NCBI RefSeq assembly: GCF_016917755.1
Contig: NZ_CP070326.1
Coordinates: 5,332,001-5,396,000 of the forward strand
Origin: Streptomyces noursei
GTDB taxonomy: Bacteria > Actinomycetota > Actinomycetes > Streptomycetales > Streptomycetaceae
Direction of reading: 5' to 3'
Length of the DNA stretch: 64,000 nt
Positions within the stretch are counted from its first letter, which is position 1. Every line of letters begins with the position of its first letter. This document shows positions 37,361 to 44,809 of the stretch, piece by piece. The notes below the pieces were generated by a model, which was not told the origin of the DNA, searched no databases, and saw only the letters and a program-made list of their open reading frames with translations. Made by a program: the position numbers and the translations under genes.

Positions 37361-38015
37361 CGCCACGCTGCACGACACGACACAGAACCCGGACGACTTC
37401 GCCGTTTCGATCTCCGACTCGATCGAGAGCTTCATCGTCGCGGTGACCGAGGTCGCCAAGGGCGACGAGCCGGACAGCGCGGTGCCTTTCCTGCTTCTGG
37501 AGATCTCCCAGCTGCTGCTCACCGGCGGCCGGCTGGGCGCCCACGAGGACATCGTTCCCGACGAGCGGTACGAACCGGACACCGGCCCGGAGCCGGACGT
37601 GGACGAGCTGCGCGAGCGGTTCGCGCGCCTGCTGGACCCGGTGGACGTGTACTCCGAGGTCTTCGACCCGTACGTGCCGCGCAGCGAGCCGGTGGCCTCC
37701 CGGATCTCCGACGACCTCGCCGACATCATCACCGACCTGCGGCACGGGCTGGCGCACTACCGGGAGGGCCGGGTCACCGAGGCCCTGTGGTGGTGGCAGT
37801 TCTCCTACCTCGCCAACTGGGGGCCGACCGCCTCGGCCGCCCTGCGGGCCCTGCAGTCGCTGGTCGCCCACGTACGCCTCGACCAGCCGCTGGACGCGCT
37901 GGACGGCCTGGACACCGACAGCGACGCCGCCGGGGACGAGGACCGGCTCGCCGAGGAGGCGGGCAAGGTCATGGCGGCCGAGATCGCCGGCCCGCTGGGG
38001 CTGCACGGGGTGTGA
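37353..38015 (+). CDS. DUF5063 domain protein
   Basis: 220 residues from ATG 37353, within the 3' end of recR, and GGAGG lies 8 bases upstream. The protein is acidic and mostly helical: S-I-E-S-F-I-V-A-V-T-E-V, L-L-E-I-S-Q-L-L-L-T-G-G-R-L, D-V-Y-S-E-V-F-D-P, then W-W-W-Q-F-S-Y-L-A-N-W-G near 150. It is conserved after recR in Streptomyces and is named only as a domain of unknown function. Translational coupling hints at a link with recombination or replication, but nothing in the sequence shows an activity. Confidence 0.85.
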   Translation: MSDATLHDTTQNPDDFAVSISDSIESFIVAVTEVAKGDEPDSAVPFLLLEISQLLLTGGRLGAHEDIVPDERYEPDTGPEPDVDELRERFARLLDPVDVYSEVFDPYVPRSEPVASRISDDLADIITDLRHGLAHYREGRVTEALWWWQFSYLANWGPTASAALRALQSLVAHVRLDQPLDALDGLDTDSDAAGDEDRLAEEAGKVMAAEIAGPLGLHGV

Positions 38016-38368
38016 GCGACGGCCGCACCGCCGTACGCTGAAGCCGGGCGCCGGGTGTGACCTGGGTTACGTTCCCGTGTGCCCGGAGGTGAAGCGGGCA
38101 GGTGCAGGCCGAGCCGGTGCGACGGAGCACCGCGCTGGACCGGCGAGGGACACCGTGTTCACGGACCGCGTTCGGCACGCTCATGGGCACCTTCCGCAGG
38201 AAGGGAGCCCGGGTGGGCGAGTTGATCAGAGCGTGGGTTCGGTGTCTCACGATGTGGTGGTAGCGGGGCGGATTCCGCCCGCTCGTTAGACTGAGCCGAC
38301 CGCAGTACCCCCATTTCCGGGGGTCCGGGAGGGACTCCCTCCCGCAGAGACAGTTGCGAGGAGCGCAC
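38016..38368 (+). promoter_or_regulatory. Leader/promoter region of lysC-asd with tandem hairpins
   Basis: A 353-base gap without a gene. Near its 3' end are a hairpin with ACCCCC/GGGGGT arms (38307-38324) and then a 19-base near-perfect palindrome with nine-base arms CGGGAGGGA and TCCCTCCCG around one base (38326-38344). AGGAG at 38359-38363 is the ribosome site. A possible -10, TAGACT, lies at 38287-38292. The hairpins could be attenuator-like or mRNA-stabilising. No lysine riboswitch or T-box hallmark is recognisable. Confidence 0.4.
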
Positions 38369-39640
38369 GTGGGCCTTGTCGTGCAGAAGTACGGCGGCTC
38401 ATCCGTTGCGGATGCCGAGGGCATCAAGCGCGTTGCCAAGCGAGTCGTCGAGGCCAAGAAGAACGGCAACCAGGTTGTCGTGGTGGTTTCGGCGATGGGC
38501 GACACGACGGACGAGCTGATCGATCTCGCGCAGGAAGTGTCCCCGATCCCGTCGGGGCGCGAGTTCGACATGCTGCTGACCGCCGGAGAGCGGATCTCCA
38601 TGGCCCTGCTGGCGATGGCGATCAAAAACCTCGGCCATGAGGCGCAGTCCTTCACCGGCAGCCAGGCCGGTGTGATCACCGATTCCGTGCACAACAAGGC
38701 CCGGATCATCGATGTCACGCCCGGCCGCATCAAGGCGTCGATCGACGAGGGCAACATCGCCATCGTCGCCGGCTTCCAGGGCGTGTCCCAGGACAAGAAG
38801 GACATCACGACGCTGGGGCGCGGTGGTTCGGACACCACCGCGGTGGCGCTGGCCGCCGCCCTGAACGCCGATGTCTGCGAGATCTACACCGACGTGGACG
38901 GTGTCTTCACCGCCGACCCGCGGGTCGTGAAGAAGGCCCGGAAGATCGACTGGATCTCCTTCGAGGACATGCTGGAGCTGGCCAGCTCCGGCTCCAAGGT
39001 GCTGCTGCACCGCTGCGTCGAGTACGCACGCCGTTACAACATCCCGATCCACGTCCGCTCGTCCTTCTCGGGGCTGAAGGGCACGTGGGTCAGCAACGAA
39101 CCGCAAGGGGACAGGCCGATGGAGCAGGCAATCATCTCGGGCGTCGCGCACGACACCTCCGAGGCGAAGGTCACGGTCGTCGGGGTCCCGGACAAGCCGG
39201 GCGAGGCCGCGCGGATCTTCCGTGCCATCGCCGACTCCGAGGTCAACATCGACATGGTCGTCCAGAACGTGTCGGCGGCCTCCACCGGGCTGACGGACAT
39301 CTCCTTCACGCTGCCGAAGGCGGAGGGCCGCAAGGCCGTCGCGGCGCTGGAGAAGACCCGCGCCGCGGTCGGCTTCGACTCGCTCCGCTACGACGACCAG
39401 ATCGCCAAGATCTCGCTGGTCGGCGCCGGCATGAAGACCAACCCCGGCGTGACCGCGGCGTTCTTCGAGGCGCTGTCGAACGCGGGCGTGAACATCGAGC
39501 TCATCTCGACCTCCGAGATCCGCATCTCGGTCGTCACCCGTGCCGATGACGTCAACGAGGCCGTCCAGGCGGTGCACAGCGCCTTCGGCCTCGACAGCGA
39601 GAGTGACGAGGCGATCGTCTACGGCGGCACGGGACGATGA
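38369..39640 (+). CDS. lysC: Aspartate kinase
   Basis: 423 residues from GTG 38369 (AGGAG 5 bases upstream). The kinase domain starts G-L-V-V-Q-K-Y-G-G-S-S-V-A and includes G-R-G-G-S-D-T-T-A-V-A. Two ACT domains follow, with T-V-V-G-V-P-D-K-P-G-E-A and a second near the C-terminus. An in-frame ATG at 39119, preceded by AAGGGG 8 bases upstream, matches the internal start of the beta subunit in actinobacterial alpha2-beta2 aspartokinases, so both products are likely. It catalyses the first step toward Lys, Thr, Met and diaminopimelate and is subject to Lys/Thr feedback. It overlaps asd by ATGA. Confidence 0.96.
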   Translation: MGLVVQKYGGSSVADAEGIKRVAKRVVEAKKNGNQVVVVVSAMGDTTDELIDLAQEVSPIPSGREFDMLLTAGERISMALLAMAIKNLGHEAQSFTGSQAGVITDSVHNKARIIDVTPGRIKASIDEGNIAIVAGFQGVSQDKKDITTLGRGGSDTTAVALAAALNADVCEIYTDVDGVFTADPRVVKKARKIDWISFEDMLELASSGSKVLLHRCVEYARRYNIPIHVRSSFSGLKGTWVSNEPQGDRPMEQAIISGVAHDTSEAKVTVVGVPDKPGEAARIFRAIADSEVNIDMVVQNVSAASTGLTDISFTLPKAEGRKAVAALEKTRAAVGFDSLRYDDQIAKISLVGAGMKTNPGVTAAFFEALSNAGVNIELISTSEIRISVVTRADDVNEAVQAVHSAFGLDSESDEAIVYGGTGR

Positions 39641-40752
39641 TCCCGGCCGAGGCGGGCCGCCCGTCCCTCGCCGACACGGCTGGGGCGGGGGCCCGCCCGG
39701 CCGCCAAGCCGCACCTCGCGGTCGTCGGCGCCACCGGTGCCGTCGGCCGCGTCCTGCTCGGGATCCTCTCCGAGCGGGCCGACGTCTGGGGCGAGATCCG
39801 ACTGATCGCCTCCGCCCGCTCGGCCGGCCGCAAGCTGACCGTGCGCGGTGAGGAGGTCGAGGTCCTCGCGCTGAGCGAGGACGCCTTCGACGGCATCGAC
39901 GTCGCGATGTTCGACCTGCCGGACGAGGTCGCCGCGCAGTGGGTGCCGGTCGCGGTGTCCAAGGGCGCCGTCGTGGTGGACAATTCGGGCGCTTTTCGGG
40001 GGGATCCGGAGGTGCCGCTGGTCGTCCCCGAGGTCAACGGGTGCGCGGCGCGGATGCGCCCCCGCGGGATCATCGCCAACCCGAACTGCACCACCCTGTC
40101 GATGATCGTCGCGCTCGGTGCGCTGCACGCCGAGTACGGGCTGAGCGAGCTGGTCGTCTCCTCGTACCAGGCCGCGTCCGGGGTCGGTCAGGCCGGCGCC
40201 GAGACGCTACGGGCGCAGCTCTCGGCCGTGTCCGGTACGGGACTGGGCGCCGCGCCGGGCGACGTCCGGCGGGCGATCGGCGACACCCTGGGGCCGTTCC
40301 CCGCCCCGCTCGCCCTCAATGTCGTGCCGTGGGCCGGGTCGCTCCAGGCGGACGGCTGGTCCTCGGAGGAACTGAAGATCCGTGACGAGTCCCGGAAGGT
40401 CCTGGGGCTGCCCGAACTCCCGGTCACCGCGACCTGCGTGCGGGTGCCGGTGCTCACCACGCACTCGATGGCCGTGCACGCCCGCTTCGAGAACGAGGTC
40501 ACGGTCGCCGGCGCGCACGAGATCCTGGCGGCCGCGCCCGGGGTCGTCCTGTTCGACGACCCGGCGGCGGGCGAGTACCCGACCCCGTCGGACGTGGTCG
40601 GGACGGACCCCACGTGGGTGGGGCGGGTGCGGCGCTCGTTGGACGATCCGCGGGCGCTGGAACTGTTCGTGTGCGGGGACAACCTGCGCAAGGGCGCGGC
40701 CCTGAACGCGGCGCAGATCGGGGAGTTGGTGGTGGGGGAGTTGCGGGGGTAG
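39637..40752 (+). CDS. asd: Aspartate-semialdehyde dehydrogenase
   Basis: 371 residues, ATG overlapping lysC by 4 bases. About 25 extra residues precede the Rossmann motif V-V-G-A-T-G-A-V-G. The catalytic Cys151 lies in N-P-N-C-T-T, with S-S-Y-Q-A-A-S-G-V-G and the substrate-binding R-V-P-V-L-T-T-H downstream. It reduces aspartyl phosphate to the semialdehyde using NADPH. The N-terminal extension is longer than usual; a later start cannot be excluded but would lose the overlap with lysC. Confidence 0.95.
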   Translation: MIPAEAGRPSLADTAGAGARPAAKPHLAVVGATGAVGRVLLGILSERADVWGEIRLIASARSAGRKLTVRGEEVEVLALSEDAFDGIDVAMFDLPDEVAAQWVPVAVSKGAVVVDNSGAFRGDPEVPLVVPEVNGCAARMRPRGIIANPNCTTLSMIVALGALHAEYGLSELVVSSYQAASGVGQAGAETLRAQLSAVSGTGLGAAPGDVRRAIGDTLGPFPAPLALNVVPWAGSLQADGWSSEELKIRDESRKVLGLPELPVTATCVRVPVLTTHSMAVHARFENEVTVAGAHEILAAAPGVVLFDDPAAGEYPTPSDVVGTDPTWVGRVRRSLDDPRALELFVCGDNLRKGAALNAAQIGELVVGELRG

Positions 40753-41414
40753 GGCGGTCTGGGGGTGCCGGGCGGATGCGTGGACATTTCTGAGGTTTTG
40801 TCGGTTTCTGCTCCTGGTCCTGGTCCTGGTCCTGGTCCTGGTCCTGCTCCGGTTTCTGTTGCCTCCTTTTGTTTCTGTTCCGCTGTGGCATTGGTTCCGC
40901 TGCGCACGCTCAGCGCCCCGGGGGCTTCGGGCGCTGATCTTCGTGTGGGGTGCGGTAGTTGTCGGGAGGGACTGCGACGGGGTGGCCGCCTGCGACATAA
41001 TTTGTGGGACGTGTGAAGATTTCGTGTATGAGGTGCTGGTCCGAGCCACTTGATCTGGGCTGATGTTCTGTTCGATCATTCGCTTCCCACGAGGTTGCAA
41101 CCGCCGGCCGGTGGGTGGCGTCTTTCCGGGTCACCTCCTGGGGCGGTCCGCGGTCTTCGCGGGTCGCTTCCGGGGCCCTGGGGTGGCGGGGCGACTGTGT
41201 CAACGCAGTCGCATCAGGGTAATTGGGGCATTTGGGAAGAGCTGGTGCGCATGAGGGCATTCGACGCATCGCCACAAGCGGTGCCTTGCGCGTACAACCC
41301 TTTTGGGGGGAAGCGTGTCCAACAGGCGTGGCAGAGGTACTCGGATTCACCATCGCCCCGGCGGGAGCGGCAGGCGCGGCAGTGCGCCCGCAGCACCCAC
41401 GGGTATCCGGGGGC
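40753..41414. other. Long intergenic region upstream of the sigma-factor gene, with a hexamer repeat
   Basis: A 662-base gap. Five perfect copies of CCTGGT stand at 40813-40842, followed by pyrimidine-rich DNA to about 40880. Bases 40990-41100 are comparatively AT-rich and may carry promoters. At 41305-41313 a strong purine run (GGGGGGAAG) precedes a GTG at 41315 whose frame is not that of the sigma factor and stops after about 55 codons. No gene is confidently present. Confidence 0.4.
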
Positions 41415-41990
41415 ATGCCGGTGATCGCCCCCTGGTCCGCCGCGCGCCCCGCGCAGCTCTCGACGCAGCGTGGGGACACTGACGACGCGATGGCAGCCGG
41501 CACCACAGTCGACCACCTCACCGAGACCTATCGCGCGCACTACCGCTCGCTCCTCGGCCTGGCGGCGCTGCTTCTCGACGACACCGCCTCCTGCGAGGAC
41601 GTCGTACAGGAAGCCTTCATCCGCGTGCACTCCGCCCGTGGCCGGGTGCGCGATCCCGAGAAGACCCTGGCCTACCTGCGGCAGACGGTCGTCAACCTCT
41701 CGCGCTCCGCGCTGCGTCGGCGCATCCTCGGGCTGAAGCTGCTCTCCAAGCCCATGCCCGACATGGCGAGCGCCGAGGAGGGCGCGTACGACCTGCTGGA
41801 GCGGGATCAGCTCATCAAGGCCATGCGCGGGCTGCAACGGCGCCAGCGCGAGGTGCTGGTGCTCCGCTACTTCGCCGATATGACGGAGGCTCAGGTCGCC
41901 GAGACGCTGGGCATATCGCTCGGCTCGGTCAAGGCGTACGGCTCGCGGGGGATAGCGGCGCTCCGCGTTGCCATGGAGGCTCCGGCGTGA
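41415..41990 (+). CDS. SigE-family (ECF-like) RNA polymerase sigma factor
   Basis: 191 residues from ATG 41415. A GTG at 41328 is also in frame but the intervening codons lack third-position GC bias. Region 2 shows Y-R-A-H-Y-R-S-L-L-G-L-A-A-L-L-L-D-D and D-V-V-Q-E-A-F-I-R-V. Region 4 shows L-Q-R-R-Q-R-E-V-L-V-L-R-Y-F-A-D-M-T-E-A-Q-V-A-E-T-L-G-I-S-L-G-S-V-K-A-Y (split here only for description). It ends inside the start codon of a membrane-anchored partner gene, the usual layout of an ECF sigma and its anti-sigma. The physiological trigger is unknown. Confidence 0.87.
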   Translation: MPVIAPWSAARPAQLSTQRGDTDDAMAAGTTVDHLTETYRAHYRSLLGLAALLLDDTASCEDVVQEAFIRVHSARGRVRDPEKTLAYLRQTVVNLSRSALRRRILGLKLLSKPMPDMASAEEGAYDLLERDQLIKAMRGLQRRQREVLVLRYFADMTEAQVAETLGISLGSVKAYGSRGIAALRVAMEAPA

Positions 41991-43279
41991 GTGCGGCAGG
42001 ACCCGACCGGGAGAACACCGGGCACGACGGGCACGACGGGTACGACGGGGACTGGCGCGAGGGCGACGCCCGGGACGGCCGGGACACCCGGGACGGCCGG
42101 AGGGAGAAGGCCGGTCGGTGGGCCGGCGGCGGTCGATCCGACGTCGACGGTTTCGCTGGTGACGACTTCGCCGGTGGCCGTTTCGGCGGCGATGGCTTCG
42201 GTAGCGATGGCTTCGGCGGCGACGCCTTCGGGCGCGGTGGTGACGGCTTCGGCGGTGAGGACGAGTTGCGGCGGCTGCTGCAGTCCCGCGTCGTCGACCT
42301 GGAGCCCGCGCCGGACGCCCTGGAGCGGTTGCGGCAGGCGGTCCCGGCCCGTCGTCAGCGGCGGCGCCATGCCGTGGTGGGCGCGGCCGCCGCGCTGCTG
42401 CTCGGCGGTACGGCGATCCCGGCGATGGTCCACGTGGCGAGCTTCAGCGACGGCCCCGGCGACCGTCCGGCCAACGCCGCCAGCAGCCGGGACGCCGAGC
42501 ACGACACCAGCGGCACGCGCGGCGAAGGCACCGAGAAGGCCAGCACCCGGCCGACCGGCGGGAGCGGGGGGAAGCCCAGCGCTGACCGGCCGGCGGACAA
42601 GGCGGGCAAGGACGCCGAGAAGCCCGGTGCGGGCCTGCCCGGCACCGGCGCGGGCACACCCGCACCCGACACGACGATGGACGTCACCTCACCGGTCTGC
42701 GGGCGCGATCAGCTCGGCAAGGGCACCGGAACGGTCCGCCCGGCCGACGCGTCGGGCCGGGTCTACGGCGCGTTCCGGGTGGTGAACACGTCCGATTCCG
42801 CTTGCTCCGTGCAGGGCGGCGGGACCGTGGACCTCACCCCGCAGGGCTCCACCAAGGCGGACAAGATCCACGTCGTCGACCACACCTCGGGTGACGACGC
42901 CACCGGGCTGCCGGACCCGGCGACCACCCCGGACCAACTGGTGCTGAAGCCGGGGCAGGCGTACGAGGTCAAGTTCGCCTGGATCCCGGCGGCCGGCGGC
43001 GGCACGACCGGATGCGTCAGCCCGGGACCGTCGCCGACGCCCGACCCGTCCAAGGCGCCGGGGGACTCGCCGGCCGCCGCGGCGACGACGAGCGGCAGCG
43101 GCAGTGGCACCGCTGGCCAGGCCGGCGGCGGTGACGGCTCCGGTGACGGCGGGGCGGCGGCCGGCGGCGTGCTCCTGACCCATACGCCGGAGGCGGGTCC
43201 GCCCACCGCGGCCGACACCAAGATCCCCGACGCCTGTGCGGGCACGGTGTACCGCACGGCACCGCTGGCCGCACCGTAG
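41987..43279 (+). CDS. Membrane-anchored partner of the sigma factor (putative anti-sigma), 430 aa
   Basis: The GTG at 41987 overlaps the sigma stop (GTGA). The N-terminal cytoplasmic part is acidic and includes a Gly/Asp/Phe repeat (units like G-D-G-F-G, about 50-90), then a conserved-looking E-L-R-R-L-L-Q-S-R-V-V-D-L-E-P-A-P-D-A-L-E-R-L segment. One membrane helix (about 130-150) follows. The extracytoplasmic part has a Ser/Gly/Lys linker, a domain with three Cys residues (P-V-C-G-R, S-A-C-S-V, T-G-C-V-S) and a Ser/Gly/Pro-rich tail. No ZAS zinc motif is seen, so anti-sigma function is inferred only from gene order. Confidence 0.65.
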   Translation: MSAAGPDRENTGHDGHDGYDGDWREGDARDGRDTRDGRREKAGRWAGGGRSDVDGFAGDDFAGGRFGGDGFGSDGFGGDAFGRGGDGFGGEDELRRLLQSRVVDLEPAPDALERLRQAVPARRQRRRHAVVGAAAALLLGGTAIPAMVHVASFSDGPGDRPANAASSRDAEHDTSGTRGEGTEKASTRPTGGSGGKPSADRPADKAGKDAEKPGAGLPGTGAGTPAPDTTMDVTSPVCGRDQLGKGTGTVRPADASGRVYGAFRVVNTSDSACSVQGGGTVDLTPQGSTKADKIHVVDHTSGDDATGLPDPATTPDQLVLKPGQAYEVKFAWIPAAGGGTTGCVSPGPSPTPDPSKAPGDSPAAAATTSGSGSGTAGQAGGGDGSGDGGAAAGGVLLTHTPEAGPPTAADTKIPDACAGTVYRTAPLAAP

Positions 43280-43842
43280 GCCGAGCGGCGCCCTGCCCGA
43301 GGACGGAGCCCTGCGGCGCGCTCCCCGGAGAACGGGGGGTGCCGCGGGTGCCGCGCCCGGAGACCTGATGGCGCTTCGGTTGTCCGGCGATCTGGCGATG
43401 CTTTGGCCGCCCGGAGCCCGGATGGCACCTCGGCCGCATGGCAGACCTGACGAGGCTTCGGCTGCTCGGCAGACGCTGCTCGGCAGACCTGGTGACGTTC
43501 ATGGCCGTGCGGCAGACCTGATGACGGCTCGTTCGCCAGGAGCACCTGAGGAAGCCTCGGCTGCCGGGGAGGAACGCCGTCTGGGGAGCAACCCGGAGCG
43601 CTGTCTGGGGGCGAAGGGGGCACCTGATGGGCCCGAGGCTTCACTTGGGGAACCTGAAGGGGCCCTTGTCCGTTCGGTACGGGCGCGGGGTGGTGCGGCA
43701 TGGGCGGAGGGCGGTCGGTATGGACGAGGGAAGGCTGTCGGGCACCGGGCTCAGAACGGCAACCACCCAGGTCCCGGGGCCGGAACCGCGGCGAGGAGGG
43801 GGCGGTGCGGCCGTGCGGCGCGGGCCCCGTACCGTTGGTGGG
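43280..43842. other. Intergenic region with a degenerate GACCTG-centred repeat
   Basis: A 563-base gap before the SURF1 gene. Related units containing R-A-C-C-T-G-R-N-G-A/G-C start near 43361, 43443, 43485, 43514 and 43542, several preceded by CGGCA and followed by CTTCGG or CTCGGCTG. Spacing is irregular (about 28-80 bases). All lie on one strand, giving open frames with poor codon bias and no ribosome site. I treat the array as non-coding or decayed. The SURF1 start at 43843 is chosen by homology. Confidence 0.4.
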
Positions 43843-44736
43843 GTGTACCGGTTCCTGCTGACCCCGCGGTGGTGGGGAATCAACGTCTTCGCCGTGCTGG
43901 CGATCCCCTTCTGCATCTTCATGGGCAGCTGGCAGCTGAGCCGCTTCGACGCCCGGGTCGCCTCACACCACCAGCAGGAGAACCGAACCGCCGACGCCGC
44001 GGCCGCGGCTCCGCGGCCGTTGCAGAGCCTGCTGCCGGTCGACCAGGTCACCTCCGGCCGCCAGGCCAGTGCCCGTGGCCGCTTCGACGCCACGCACCAA
44101 CTACTGGTCCCGGGCCGCACCCTCCAGGGCAAGAACGGCGACCAGCAGGGCTTCTACGTCCTGACCCTGCTGCGTACGGACGGGGGCAAGGCCCTCCCGG
44201 TCGTCCGCGGCTGGCTGCCCGGCGACGCGAACGCCACGGCCGACACGGCGAAGGTGCCCGCGCCGCCCACCGGCGAGGTCACCGTGGTCGGCGCGCTGCA
44301 GGCGTCCGAGAACGAGGGCACGGCCGGGGTCCGGGCGGGCGGCGGTCTGCCGAAGGGGCAGCTCGGCATGATCAGCGCGGCGTCGCTGGTCAACATCGTG
44401 CCGTACGGCGTCTACGACGCCTGGATCACGCTCACCGACCCGCCCGCCCCGCTGCGCGCCGTCCCGCCGGCCGCGGTGGAGGGCACCGGCCTGGACATGA
44501 AGGCGTTCCAGAACCTCGGGTACACCGGCGAATGGTTCGTCTTCGCGGGCTTTGTCCTCTTCATGTGGTTCCGTCTGGTCCGTCGCGAGGCCGAGGCCGC
44601 CAAGGACGCCGCCCTGGGCATCCTCCCTGAGGGGCCCGAGGGGCCCGAGGGGCCTGAGGGGCCCGTGGGGGCGGCGGCCGAGGAGGGCGCGACCGGCGAG
44701 GGCGCGACCGGGACTGAAGTCACGGCCGGCAGGTAG
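43843..44736 (+). CDS. SURF1 family cytochrome oxidase assembly protein
   Basis: 297 residues from GTG 43843, beginning V-Y-R-F-L-L-T-P-R-W-W-G as in actinobacterial SURF1. Earlier in-frame ATGs (43627, 43720) add Arg/Gly-rich residues with no membrane signature. Two membrane helices flank an extracytoplasmic domain: about 10-30 (I-N-V-F-A-V-L-A-I-P-F-C-I-F) and about 222-242 (W-F-V-F-A-G-F-V-L-F-M-W-F). The P-V-V-R-G-W-L-P motif near 120 and the G-S-W-Q-L-S-R-F motif near 30 are family signatures. It helps insert heme a into cytochrome c oxidase. The tail has four E-G-P repeats encoded by GAGGGGCCC-type units. Confidence 0.85.
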   Translation: MYRFLLTPRWWGINVFAVLAIPFCIFMGSWQLSRFDARVASHHQQENRTADAAAAAPRPLQSLLPVDQVTSGRQASARGRFDATHQLLVPGRTLQGKNGDQQGFYVLTLLRTDGGKALPVVRGWLPGDANATADTAKVPAPPTGEVTVVGALQASENEGTAGVRAGGGLPKGQLGMISAASLVNIVPYGVYDAWITLTDPPAPLRAVPPAAVEGTGLDMKAFQNLGYTGEWFVFAGFVLFMWFRLVRREAEAAKDAALGILPEGPEGPEGPEGPVGAAAEEGATGEGATGTEVTAGR

Positions 44737-44809
44737 GGGGCTCCCCCGGGGGGCCTCCCCTCCCCTCCCCCCCCCCGCCCCACCCACCCCCACCCGCCCC
44801 ACAGCGTCG

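Noticed and set aside
38016..38368. Lysine riboswitch or T-box leader of lysC
   Set aside because: No recognisable aptamer core or T-box motif; only simple hairpins are present.
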